From contig NZ_UHIP01000001.1 of NCBI RefSeq assembly GCF_900460245.1, forward strand, positions 1,736,001-1,800,000: a DNA stretch of 64,000 nt. The letters are read 5' to 3'. The notes under the pieces were generated by a model. That model saw nothing but the letters and a program-made list of their open reading frames with translations. It was not told where the DNA came from and did no database searches. Positions 47,404 to 55,590 of the stretch are shown here, piece by piece (the stretch's first letter is position 1; each line of letters begins with the position of its first letter). The position numbers were made by a program, and so were the translations under genes. This DNA comes from Vibrio fluvialis (lineage in GTDB: Bacteria > Pseudomonadota > Gammaproteobacteria > Enterobacterales > Vibrionaceae).

Positions 47404-50119
47404 CTTGGTTACCGTAAATACTTATCGCCTTAATAAAGTTTTGAAGTCTTTCATCTAGATTTTTATAAAACTCCTGCTGCTCAAAATCCGGAGGTAAATT
47501 ATCCTTTACTGCAACAATAGCCTTTGTAGCATCTTCAGAGACTGAGGCGTCTTCTAGTTTATCTGTAAAGGTAGACAGTGTTTTCACTCTATTACTAACG
47601 ATATTATTAAGAATATGATTTGCATCATCGATAGCGGGTCCGAGCAATGCCTTCAAATCTTGGTTAGTTTTATCTTGACGATATCTCTTAGATATTCCTC
47701 CAAGCTTCAAAGTAGGAGAATAAAGCCCATCTTCACTGCGTAAGATGGAAAAAATAGGGTGCTGATCAATCGCATCATGTAACTTCATAACTTCTTGTAG
47801 CCGTTGCGACTTTTCCACATCAACAGCTTTAGTAAAACGATCTATTTCACTTTCAAGGCGAGCTTTATTTCGAGTATACGTTTTCTCTCTACTTACAACT
47901 TCACCAAAATCTCTAACTGTTTCAGACTTAGCACCAATTAGTACGTTAGCATACACAGCCTCTCCATATATTCCAGCGCGTAGGACCGCATTTAATAGAT
48001 TATACTTAAAACGTAGCACTATATCTGACAAGTGTTCGTCTTTATAGTCATCTGTATTATTCTTACTAGATTTGCTTAAAGAATAATTAGCTTTGATAAC
48101 ATTCATCGCTGTGAAAACACTATTAAAAATATATGTAAATATCGGAATCAGTTTAAATGAACCCATTGCATTTATCTTAGGCGAATATTCTCTCTTCCAT
48201 CGAACAATCTCTCCGAATAATGCAAGTGATGACCGACCTTTATCAAGCTCATCGATAATTTCTTCGTTGTCACCGTCAATTGAAATTTTAGTTTCCGAAA
48301 AACTTACTATGCTATAAAATGGTTTTTTCTTTATGATCTCATCAACAACATCATAAGATAATTCGCTTTCATTTTTTACAAACGAATAGAAAAGCAACTC
48401 AAACGCACGACTAAATAAAACAAACCTCTTGGTATTATTTAGCGTTGAATAAATCTCACCTTCCGTGTATATGTCTAGTAGAGCACTTTCTACCGAATAT
48501 TTAACATCTATTTTCCTTTCTGTTGCCCCCGAATCTTTTGATTTTATGTCACTGACTAACATATCAGGGTGATTTACATTCTCAGGCAAGACATCATCAG
48601 AGATTAAAACTGAGTAACTTTTATTTTCCTCATTAACTTTCTTGCTAATAAATAAATCAGAAACCAAAAACTCTAATGGTGGCATAGATTTTAATATTCT
48701 AGACTTATCGTCAAATATATTATCAAGCAACTGCTTATTTTTTACGTCTTTACCTCCAAGACTTGGAAGTAGCTCTAAAGCTTCTAACTGGCTTTCATAT
48801 ACTGGGTAACTAGCCCACGGGTAAACGACTAAGTCTGATTGAGCCTTGATATTAAATGCTAGTAATCGATGGATATTAAAGCTTTTGTCCCGATTATAAT
48901 TAAGTGTAATTGCTGATTCAGCGTTTGAAAATGCATCTCCCTGCTTCTGTTGAGCAGCCCATCCCTTGTTTTTTATATACAAAGTCATTAATTCAGTATC
49001 AGTCTGTTCTACGTCTTTAAGCTCAGATGGCTTTATAGTACGAACTAACTGAGTTAGTTCTCGAGCAGATTTAGGTGTAAATTGTTCCTTTCTTGAATCT
49101 CGGTTATGGCATAAATAGTTAAATTTATTGAATAGATCCTCTCTATAAATGGAATATGGAATTATCTTGTTCGAATCCTTTATTCCATTATCAGATTCAA
49201 TTATTTCCATTTGAGACAATAAATTTTCAATGGAAAATAATGTAATACGTGTGTGACTTGGAAATACCTTTGTTAGATATGCAGTTGTGAGTTCAGAACT
49301 TAACTGAATCCCATCATTTCTTAACGCTACATCTCTACAATCATTACTGTAAGCACGCTCATCAAAGCGAACTTGCGTCATGTGCTCATATAGCTTTAAA
49401 TCACCACTTACAATCGGAATAATATAAGGACATCCTAAGTACCGTCGAACCTCATCAACAACTTCAAATGCATTTTCAAGAGCCATATCTACATCATCAA
49501 TTAAAACAACAATCGCTGAACAACCTAGAACCTTTATTGCCGATTCTACAAAATGATGGAATTTGTTTTCTACTTGTATACCAGAGCTATATTTTAAAAT
49601 CTTATCGATACCTATCGAACCATCAAACTCACTGGATTTTCCCATAGAATCTGACAGCCTCTTCAGGCTATGATGGAATTCATCCCGTGCGTTGGAACAA
49701 ATATTTGATTTTTTATTAAAGTGGTCACTCACGGATTGATAAATCTGAGCAATAATTACATTTGCGAAAGAATCGTTGTCCATCAACATAGTGGGGTCAA
49801 TGACATCTAAGAAAAATAACTTCCCACGCCCTTCTTTTCCCTGCTGAGAACTATTCCACATATGTTTGCTATTTCTTAAAAAAACAGTTTTTCCAGAACC
49901 TCTAGGGCTAGTTACAAGAATTGAATTATGTGACAACCACGTTTCTTTACGATCACCTTCAGATCGTGTCAACTTGTACTTTTCTGCATCTTTAAGAATA
50001 GAAGAAAGATTCGAAACGAGTTGGTTCTTTGCATAAATCTGCCATAGTTCTCCTGATTCTTTCTCCTTTGCATAATCATCACGATATTCTTCTCTTGAAA
50101 CATCTAACTTATAAACCAT
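47390..50119 (-). CDS. rdrA: RADAR ATPase RdrA
   Basis: 909-residue P-loop NTPase with Walker A SPRGSGKTVFL (71-81) and Walker B IVVLIDDVDMA (203-213), in the KAP/STAND-like AAA+ style of RdrA. The C-terminal 600 residues lack recognisable motifs, as in described RdrA proteins, and include coiled-coil stretches (about 730-790). RdrA forms a ring that binds RdrB and stimulates it. It lies between the membrane accessory gene (7 bases upstream) and rdrB (14-base overlap), so all three are one operon. Strongly AT-rich. Confidence 0.88.
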   Translation of the reverse strand: MVYKLDVSREEYRDDYAKEKESGELWQIYAKNQLVSNLSSILKDAEKYKLTRSEGDRKETWLSHNSILVTSPRGSGKTVFLRNSKHMWNSSQQGKEGRGKLFFLDVIDPTMLMDNDSFANVIIAQIYQSVSDHFNKKSNICSNARDEFHHSLKRLSDSMGKSSEFDGSIGIDKILKYSSGIQVENKFHHFVESAIKVLGCSAIVVLIDDVDMALENAFEVVDEVRRYLGCPYIIPIVSGDLKLYEHMTQVRFDERAYSNDCRDVALRNDGIQLSSELTTAYLTKVFPSHTRITLFSIENLLSQMEIIESDNGIKDSNKIIPYSIYREDLFNKFNYLCHNRDSRKEQFTPKSARELTQLVRTIKPSELKDVEQTDTELMTLYIKNKGWAAQQKQGDAFSNAESAITLNYNRDKSFNIHRLLAFNIKAQSDLVVYPWASYPVYESQLEALELLPSLGGKDVKNKQLLDNIFDDKSRILKSMPPLEFLVSDLFISKKVNEENKSYSVLISDDVLPENVNHPDMLVSDIKSKDSGATERKIDVKYSVESALLDIYTEGEIYSTLNNTKRFVLFSRAFELLFYSFVKNESELSYDVVDEIIKKKPFYSIVSFSETKISIDGDNEEIIDELDKGRSSLALFGEIVRWKREYSPKINAMGSFKLIPIFTYIFNSVFTAMNVIKANYSLSKSSKNNTDDYKDEHLSDIVLRFKYNLLNAVLRAGIYGEAVYANVLIGAKSETVRDFGEVVSREKTYTRNKARLESEIDRFTKAVDVEKSQRLQEVMKLHDAIDQHPIFSILRSEDGLYSPTLKLGGISKRYRQDKTNQDLKALLGPAIDDANHILNNIVSNRVKTLSTFTDKLEDASVSEDATKAIVAVKDNLPPDFEQQEFYKNLDERLQNFIKAISIYGNQDAEN

Positions 50120-50126
50120 AACTAAC

Positions 50127-50846
50127 CTACTTTTTCAAACCTTTAATCCAACTTAATGTTGCGTCACCAACTGAAAAATGGTCGCCAACAATATCTTTTT
50201 GCTGTTGTTCAATATTCTTTTCTACTAACGCGTAGAACTTTTTTTTCAGTGCTTGCTCTTCAATTTCCACCATAAATGGTGCTTTGTCTAAGATGTTTAA
50301 TTCATACTCAGACATCATTTTTTCTAAATGGAAGCGGACAGCACGGTTCCGAACCCAAGATCTCGTGTAACCAAAGTATCGATTAGATCCATAATACAAA
50401 ACGAATAAGGTTACACCAGCAGTACACATAGCCATGAAGAATAACGATGATGCACAAAAAATCACAATCAACACAATGAAAAATAAAAAAATACAGAATA
50501 TTATTTTATGTTTTACCCCAGGATTATTCGATTTATCTTTATAAAAATAAAATACACTAAAGTACAAAAAAAAAGGCATCATAATAACAATAAACATAGA
50601 CAAAAAACTAGTTGTTATTAAATTAATTCCTAGTGTTTTTATTAACAAACATTCATCAAAAATAATGTTATTACTATAAAAATTATTAATAATGATAGCG
50701 AAAAAGCTAATAAAAAAACCAACTAAGGCTATTAATGACATTCTTCTTGTCGCCACGTGTTTCTTATAGTTTTTTATCTCGACACCTTCGATAGCGTCTC
50801 TGTATTTGTTTATCCGTTCGATTAGTAGTGAACTGTCACTGCTCAT
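50127..50846 (-). CDS. RADAR-associated membrane protein (SLATT- or Csx27-like)
   Basis: 239 residues with about four hydrophobic segments (about 37-57, 73-102, 113-131, 132-152) and a cytosolic C-terminal helical part. It contains RYFGYTRSWVRNRAVRFHLEKMMSEYEL, which resembles the helix after the membrane segments in SLATT-domain proteins. SLATT and Csx27 membrane proteins are the known accessory partners of RADAR (RdrD/RdrC). The count of helices leaves the choice between them open. It is first in the operon, 7 bases before rdrA. A role in membrane disruption or signalling during infection is inferred from the family. Confidence 0.72.
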   Translation of the reverse strand: MSSDSSLLIERINKYRDAIEGVEIKNYKKHVATRRMSLIALVGFFISFFAIIINNFYSNNIIFDECLLIKTLGINLITTSFLSMFIVIMMPFFLYFSVFYFYKDKSNNPGVKHKIIFCIFLFFIVLIVIFCASSLFFMAMCTAGVTLFVLYYGSNRYFGYTRSWVRNRAVRFHLEKMMSEYELNILDKAPFMVEIEEQALKKKFYALVEKNIEQQQKDIVGDHFSVGDATLSWIKGLKK

Positions 50847-51179
50847 TAACTTGTACCTTTCTTATTTATTCTTGACGTGCTCTTGCACGCCTTTGTATGC
50901 ATCATCACTAGTTACTGGTCGGAAGCCGTACTTATACAGATACAGGCTTTAGTCGGATATCGAAGTCAGTAACTTGACGCGAACCACCCCTTAGCTTATC
51001 GCACACAGCATGCCATTAAGGTGTGAATTTTCATCTGGAATATACCATAAGGAGCATAAAAAGGTCGTAATTTTGGTCTCATTAGAGAATTACGATTATT
51101 AATTATAAAATAGACAAAGGTGAGGCACCCTAGACGAATCAATCACGCTGGAAAGATTATGTTTTCTTTGGTGAAATCT
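50847..51179. other. RADAR promoter region with a possible gene remnant
   Basis: About 330 bases upstream of the RADAR operon and adjoining the IS3 element. On the minus strand a 28-codon open stretch with a gene-like end (YKYGFRPVTSDDAYKGVQ, stop at 50862-50864) could be the tail of a lost gene, but it may be chance. No other coding sequence is apparent. It must contain the RADAR promoter. Confidence 0.4.
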
Positions 51180-51239
51180 TGACCTACTCCCCTTAATCTA
51201 GTCCAGTCTACACTTAGTAATGTTCATCCAACCAAGGAG

Positions 51240-51512
51240 ATGATGAACATGAAAAAGCGATTCAATGAACAACAAATCATTGCCATTTTAAAGGAAGCGG
51301 AAGCAGGTATCCCCGCCAGAGAGCTTTGCCGCAAGCATGGGATATCGGATGCGACGTTTTACACATGGCGCAAAAAATACGCAGGACTAGATGTCTCTGA
51401 AGCCCGTCGCCTTAAGGCACTGGAAGACGAGAACACTCGGCTCAAAAAGCTGCTGGCTGAGACACTGCTGGATGCAGAAGCACTTAAAATCGCTCTTAGC
51501 CAAAAGTACTGA
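51240..51512 (+). CDS. IS3-family transposase subunit OrfA
   Basis: 90 residues: a helix-turn-helix (RFNEQQIIAILKEAEAGIPARELCRKHGISDATFYTWRKKY) and a leucine-zipper-like tail (LKALEDENTRLKKLLAETLLDAEALK), the classic OrfA. It overlaps the OrfB frame by 13 bases. An alternative ATG is at 51249. Confidence 0.9.
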   Translation: MMNMKKRFNEQQIIAILKEAEAGIPARELCRKHGISDATFYTWRKKYAGLDVSEARRLKALEDENTRLKKLLAETLLDAEALKIALSQKY

Positions 51513-52381
51513 CCGTCGAGGACAAGCGCAAGGCTGTTAAAGTCATTCAGAAAAGCACCCAGCTTTCAGAACGCAGAGCCTGTCTACTCGTCGGTATTCA
51601 ACGCGCGTCACTGCGATATCAACCTCAAGCTAATCGCGAGGATGATAAGCTTCTGGCTCGTATAAAAGAGCTGGCATTGGAACGACGTCGATTCGGTTAT
51701 CGTCGGATCCATCGCCTTCTGAGGCGAGAAGGTTTTGATGTTAACCATAAGCGAGTTTATCGCTTGTACTGCGAATTAGGCTTAACGGTCAGCAAACGGA
51801 GACGTAGAAAATCACAGTGTGTTGAGCGAGAGCCTCTCTTGCTTCCTTCAGTACCAAATCACACTTGGTCTATGGACTTTGTGATGGATGCGCTCAGTGA
51901 CGGCAGACGGATTAAATGCCTGACGATTGTGGATGATTACACAAAGGAGTGCCTAGATATTCCTGTTGCTACGGGGATCTCGGGAGATGAAGTCGTGATC
52001 ACGCTGGAGTCTATCGCTGCGTTTCGCGGTTATCCAGCATCGATACGAACGGATCAAGGCCCAGAATTTACAGGGAAAGCGCTCGACCAATGGGATTATC
52101 AGCATGGTGTGATTTTAAAATTAATCCAGGCAGGAAAACCGACACAAAATGCTTATATTGAAAGTTTTAATGGTAAGTTCAGAGATGAATGTTTAAACGA
52201 GCACTGGTTTAGGGATTTGAGTCATGCTCGTGACCTAATCAGCCTCTGGCGAATGGATTACAATGAAAATCGCCCCCACTCAGCTCTGGGTTACTTAACT
52301 CCTTCTGAGTTTGCAGCGACAACAAGAACGGCACGAAACAGTGGTAATTTAACAAGCATTACTAATGAAGTTTTGGATTAG
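51500..52381 (+). CDS. IS3-family transposase catalytic subunit OrfB
   Basis: About 290 residues in the -1 frame relative to OrfA. The DDE integrase core is complete: HTWSMDFVMDAL (D1), IRTDQGPEFTG (D2) and YIESFNGKFRDECL (E), with the usual HTH_21 region before it (FGYRRIHRLLRREGFDVNHKRVYRLYCE). The frame opens at 51500 after a TAG, and no ATG precedes the conserved N-terminal part; the first ATG is at 51677. Expression is therefore probably by -1 frameshifting near CAAAAG at 51501-51506 or from a non-ATG codon such as CTG 51509. The coordinates mark the open frame, not a proven start. Confidence 0.87.
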   Translation, partial: PKVLTVEDKRKAVKVIQKSTQLSERRACLLVGIQRASLRYQPQANREDDKLLARIKELALERRRFGYRRIHRLLRREGFDVNHKRVYRLYCELGLTVSKRRRRKSQCVEREPLLLPSVPNHTWSMDFVMDALSDGRRIKCLTIVDDYTKECLDIPVATGISGDEVVITLESIAAFRGYPASIRTDQGPEFTGKALDQWDYQHGVILKLIQAGKPTQNAYIESFNGKFRDECLNEHWFRDLSHARDLISLWRMDYNENRPHSALGYLTPSEFAATTRTARNSGNLTSITNEVLD

Positions 52382-52398
52382 TTCTCGGGGGCAGGTCA

Positions 52399-52584
52399 AT
52401 CTACCTAACTACAACCGAGCAAAAACTAGCGAAACTCACTTCGGGGCATAAACGTTTTTGAAAGACAGCGTACCAATGTGATCGCGGCTTTTTTAGTATG
52501 AGACGTTATGACTGACTCTCACCTGCTGCTTCTCTTTTGCTATTTAATGTTTGGATTTGCGATTTCACGCTGTTTTCCGGGCAT
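52399..52584. other. Right flank of the insertion sequence
   Basis: Short non-coding stretch from the target duplication to the rluB terminator. No gene is evident. Confidence 0.4.
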
Positions 52585-52615
52585 AAAAAATCCCGGGACA
52601 AGCCCGGGATTTTTA
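52585..52615 (-). terminator. Terminator of rluB
   Basis: AAAAAATCCCGGG and CCCGGGATTTTT form a long stem with an ACAAG loop, 21 bases beyond the rluB stop. T runs on both strands make it bidirectional. Confidence 0.88.
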
Positions 52616-52635
52616 TACGTTCTGACGGCGAAAGA

Positions 52636-53580
52636 TTAACGACCTTTACGCGGCGAGCTGTTATTGCCCGCTTTTTGGCGAGATGCTGCGTCTTTGCGAC
52701 GAGAGCTACCACTGCGGCCTGCCGGAGCCGTGACACGTTCTTCGTGACGGCGCACTGCACGACGGATTTTCTGGCTGCGTGAACGCTCACGTTTACGTGA
52801 TGTGTTGTCTTTAGACACGTCCAGCATGGTGGTTTTCTCTGGCTTCAGTTCAACCAACTCACGCAGGTAGTTCACATCTTTCAGGTCCAGTTCCATCCAA
52901 CCGCCACGAGGCAGTTTCTTATCGAGGAAGATGTCACCGTAACGCACACGTTTCAGACGGCTTACTGTGGTTTCTTGCGATTCCCACAGACGACGAACTT
53001 CACGGTTACGACCTTCGTTGATCACTACGTAGAAAGTATGGTTCATACCTTCACCGCCCGCGTAGACCACGTCTTCAAAGCGAGCCAGACCATCTTCCAG
53101 TTGCACACCGCGAACTAGGTTGCGGATTTTATCTTCGGTCACATCGCCGAATACACGCACCAGATATTCACGTTCAACCTGACGGCTTGGGTGCATCAGG
53201 CGGTTCGCCAGTTCACCATCAGTTGTGAACAGCAATAGACCGGATGTGTTGGCATCCAGACGACCCACCGAAATCCAGCGAGAACCACGAATTTTTGGTA
53301 GACGGTCAAATACTGTACGACGGCCTTCTGGGTCGTGACGAGTACACAGTTCACCTTCTGGCTTGTAGTACGCCAGTACGCGGCAAATGACTTCTTCTTG
53401 CGCTTTTGCAGACACAGCATGTCCGTCAATACGCACTACGGCGTTTTCATCTTCCAGGCGCTCGCCCAGTACAGCTACCTTGCCATTAACACTTACGCGC
53501 CCAGCTCGAATCAGAGCTTCCAGCTCACGACGAGAACCATGACCAGCACGTGCTAAAACCTTTTGTAACTTTTCGCTCAT
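52636..53580 (-). CDS. rluB: 23S rRNA pseudouridine synthase RluB
   Basis: 314 residues. An N-terminal S4 RNA-binding domain (about 1-60; [29 protein letters not shown]) is followed by the RsuA/RluB catalytic domain, with the catalytic Asp in [20 protein letters not shown] and the motifs [14 protein letters not shown] and [12 protein letters not shown]. RluB modifies U2605 of 23S rRNA in E. coli. The C-terminal tail (about 250-314) is very basic and Arg/Ser-rich, as in other gammaproteobacterial RluB. It is the first core gene on this side of the RADAR/IS insertion. Confidence 0.95.
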   Translation of the reverse strand: MSEKLQKVLARAGHGSRRELEALIRAGRVSVNGKVAVLGERLEDENAVVRIDGHAVSAKAQEEVICRVLAYYKPEGELCTRHDPEGRRTVFDRLPKIRGSRWISVGRLDANTSGLLLFTTDGELANRLMHPSRQVEREYLVRVFGDVTEDKIRNLVRGVQLEDGLARFEDVVYAGGEGMNHTFYVVINEGRNREVRRLWESQETTVSRLKRVRYGDIFLDKKLPRGGWMELDLKDVNYLRELVELKPEKTTMLDVSKDNTSRKRERSRSQKIRRAVRRHEERVTAPAGRSGSSRRKDAASRQKAGNNSSPRKGR

Positions 53581-53726
53581 TTATCTACCTAATTGTGTCG
53601 TCTTCTCAGACGTCGAATAACAAGATGCGACCTCAAAATCGCGGTCGCGTAGTATCGCAAATTCTCTCGCAAAAAGCACCCGTTTTATCAGGGGCTTTAA
53701 CCCTCTCGGCTTTCTGGGCCCGAGGA

Positions 53727-54347
53727 TTATTGGAATGGGGTGGGATCCCCGGCGCCAAAACGCACAACCTGCATGTCATCTTCGCTGAAATCGATCACGG
53801 TCGTTGGCTGCTCGCCCAGATAACCGCCGTTCAAAATGACATCAACCGCGTGCTCAAGACGATCGCGGATCTCTTCCGGATCTGACTCAGTCGTTTCGTT
53901 ACCCGGTAAGATCAGTGAGGTCGACATCAGCGGCTCACCCATCGCTTCTAATAAATCCAGTGCGATTTTGTTGTCAGGCACACGAATACCGATGGTTTTA
54001 CGTTTCGCATTCATAAGACGACGTGGCACTTCTTTGGTTCCTTTAAAAATAAAGGTGTAAGGCCCCGGCGTGTTGTTCTTTAACAGGCGAAACGCTGCGT
54101 TATCGACACGGGCATAAAGAGACAGCTCAGACAGATCGCGACACATCAGAGTGAAGTTGTGCTTGTCGTCTAAACGTCGAATTTGGCAAATACGCTCCAG
54201 CGCGTGTTTGTTTTCTAACTGACAGCCCAGTGCGTAGCCGGAATCGGTCGGGTAAACCACCACACCGCCGTTACGAATGATAGCCACCGCTTGGTTGATC
54301 AGGCGCGCCTGCGGATTTTCAGGATGCACATAAAAAAACTGGCTCAT
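53727..54347 (-). CDS. yciO: YciO, Sua5/YrdC-family protein
   Basis: 206 residues of the YrdC/Sua5 fold. The pattern GGVVVYPTDSGYALGC, then PGPYTFIFKGTKEVPR, KRKTIGIRVPDN and a C-terminal strand region with VVRFGAGDPTPFQ are typical of YciO. YrdC itself makes threonylcarbamoyl-AMP for tRNA t6A; YciO is a paralogue with weaker or different activity. The ATG at 54347, with GAGGA upstream, is preferred to the ATG at 54353 that overlaps the rnm stop. It lies in a run with rnm and rluB. Confidence 0.9.
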   Translation of the reverse strand: MSQFFYVHPENPQARLINQAVAIIRNGGVVVYPTDSGYALGCQLENKHALERICQIRRLDDKHNFTLMCRDLSELSLYARVDNAAFRLLKNNTPGPYTFIFKGTKEVPRRLMNAKRKTIGIRVPDNKIALDLLEAMGEPLMSTSLILPGNETTESDPEEIRDRLEHAVDVILNGGYLGEQPTTVIDFSEDDMQVVRFGAGDPTPFQ

Positions 54348-54349
54348 TG

Positions 54350-55225
54350 TCATTCCTCATCATTGAGTCTCTCGACTCGCTTATCGGGGAGATTGGTCCA
54401 ATCTCTCCAAACAGGTTCTACTCCGGAAGGCAACCAAAGATTACGGCCCAATTCCATCCACGGAGACGGGTAATGAAAGTCGCTGCCTTGAGAAGCTAAT
54501 AGGTTGTATTGTATCGCATAATCGGCCAGATTGCGTTTTTCTTGTGGCGCTTGTTGCGGCTGCGCAACTTCCATTGCATCACCGCCTGCTTCCACAAACG
54601 CTGCAATTAAGCGCTTCAGCCATTTGGTCGTCAAGTCATATCGACCCGGATGAGCCAGCACCGCCTGTCCACCGGAAGCATGAATAGCGGCGATCGCCTC
54701 CTGCATTGTGCACCAGTTTGGCGGCACGTAGCCCGGATTGTTGCGCGTCAGATATTTCTTAAACACTTGCTGCATATTCTTCACATACCCAGCATCCACC
54801 AACCATTTCGCAAAATGCGCTCGGGTAATCGGTGCATCGCCGGCAATCGCTTTGACTTCGTCCAGCACGCCTTCGCGCGTTGCCTTTTGCAAACGCTCAG
54901 CAATCATCTCGGCGCGTACGATGCGGTGCTGCTTTTGTTTGTCAATCAGCGCATTCAGCTCCGGATGATTCGGGTCGATATTCAGGCCGACAATGTGAAT
55001 GTCCTTGTTCTGCCATACCGTAGAGAACTCAATACCATTGATCAGTGTCAGTGGATAGCCGCGCTCAGCAATATAAGCACGCGCAGGCGCCAGCCCATCT
55101 ACCGTATCGTGATCGGTAATGGCAAGCACATCGAGCTCAAATTCAACAGCTCTTTCAATCAGTTGGTCGAAGCTCAGACGGCCGTCTGATGCAGTTGTGT
55201 GACTATGTAGGTCAATTTTCATCAT
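54350..55225 (-). CDS. rnm: PHP-domain 5'-3' exoribonuclease RNase AM (Rnm/TrpH)
   Basis: 291 residues of the PHP phosphoesterase fold. Metal motifs: [12 protein letters not shown] (HxH), [11 protein letters not shown] (D/H), the GIEFST segment, a LAHPGRYD motif and the C-terminal QGSDFHYPS (DxH). E. coli RNase AM (YciV) matures 5' ends of rRNA and degrades short 3',5'-phosphoadenosines. It is located divergently upstream of the trp operon, as in other gammaproteobacteria (hence the older name TrpH). Confidence 0.92.
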   Translation of the reverse strand: MMKIDLHSHTTASDGRLSFDQLIERAVEFELDVLAITDHDTVDGLAPARAYIAERGYPLTLINGIEFSTVWQNKDIHIVGLNIDPNHPELNALIDKQKQHRIVRAEMIAERLQKATREGVLDEVKAIAGDAPITRAHFAKWLVDAGYVKNMQQVFKKYLTRNNPGYVPPNWCTMQEAIAAIHASGGQAVLAHPGRYDLTTKWLKRLIAAFVEAGGDAMEVAQPQQAPQEKRNLADYAIQYNLLASQGSDFHYPSPWMELGRNLWLPSGVEPVWRDWTNLPDKRVERLNDEE

Positions 55226-55252
55226 TTTTTTGAATTTGCCTGTTTTTAAGGC

Positions 55253-55281
55253 TTGACTTTCGAACGTCGCACTAGTTTACT
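55253..55281 (+). promoter_or_regulatory. trp promoter
   Basis: TTGACT (-35, 55253-55258), a 17-base spacer and TTTACT (-10, 55276-55281) are in good register. The -10 overlaps the TrpR operator, as in E. coli, so repressor binding blocks RNA polymerase directly. Confidence 0.75.
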
Positions 55282-55286
55282 AGTAC
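55269..55286 (+). promoter_or_regulatory. TrpR operator
   Basis: GCACTAGTTTACTAGTAC matches the palindromic TrpR consensus GTACTAGTTAACTAGTAC at 16 of 18 positions. It overlaps the -10 of the trp promoter. Tryptophan-bound TrpR would repress the operon. Confidence 0.88.
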
Positions 55287-55318
55287 ACAAATACGAGAGC
55301 ACATGAATAAGGCTTCCT

Positions 55319-55429
55319 ATGTTACAAGAATTTAACTCAAACCATAATCCAAATTTAAGCACAGCGTCTGCTGAGCTTAACTGGTGGCGCACTTGGGCAA
55401 GTTCTTGGTGGGCTCACGTGTACTTTTAA
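55319..55429 (+). CDS. trpL: trp leader peptide, 36 residues with five tryptophans
   Basis: ATG at 55319, stop TAA at 55427-55429, with AAGG about 6 bases upstream. Two Trp pairs (codons at 55382 and 55385, and at 55406 and 55409) flank a single Trp (55394). Ribosome stalling at these codons under Trp starvation would free GGTGGGCT (55407-55414) to pair with AGCCCGCC (55450-55457) and so prevent the terminator. This is the standard attenuation logic of trp operons, with more Trp codons than the two of E. coli. Confidence 0.9.
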   Translation: MLQEFNSNHNPNLSTASAELNWWRTWASSWWAHVYF

Positions 55430-55445
55430 GAAAGGATACGCATGA

Positions 55446-55476
55446 AAAAAGCCCGCCAACTCAGCGGGCTTTTTTT
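55446..55476 (+). terminator. trp attenuator (terminator 3:4)
   Basis: AAAAAGCCCGC pairs with GCGGGCTTTTT around CAACTCA, followed by further T residues. It is 16 bases beyond the trpL stop and before trpE. Its left arm also pairs with the 55407-55414 segment (8 bp with one G-U), giving the alternative antiterminator. Confidence 0.9.
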
Positions 55477-55590
55477 CACCCATTTTTATACGAAATTCAC
55501 CGGCTCTGTTCATCATACAAACTATGCATTCAACAGCGATACTTAGATAGAGCCGCGACGTAAACCGTTTAAAACAGATAAGGAGGTCTT

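Larger units (their letters stand above)
51180..52398 (+). mobile_element. IS3-family insertion sequence (IS407-like group), intact
   Basis: About 1219 bp bounded by imperfect terminal inverted repeats that begin TGACCTACTCCCC on the left and, read inward, TGACCTGCCCCCG on the right. It is flanked by a 4-base target duplication, ATCT (51176-51179 and 52399-52402). Both orfA and orfB are open. A 4-bp duplication and TGACCT ends fit the IS407 group. The intact duplication points to simple transposition into a pre-existing site. Confidence 0.88.
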
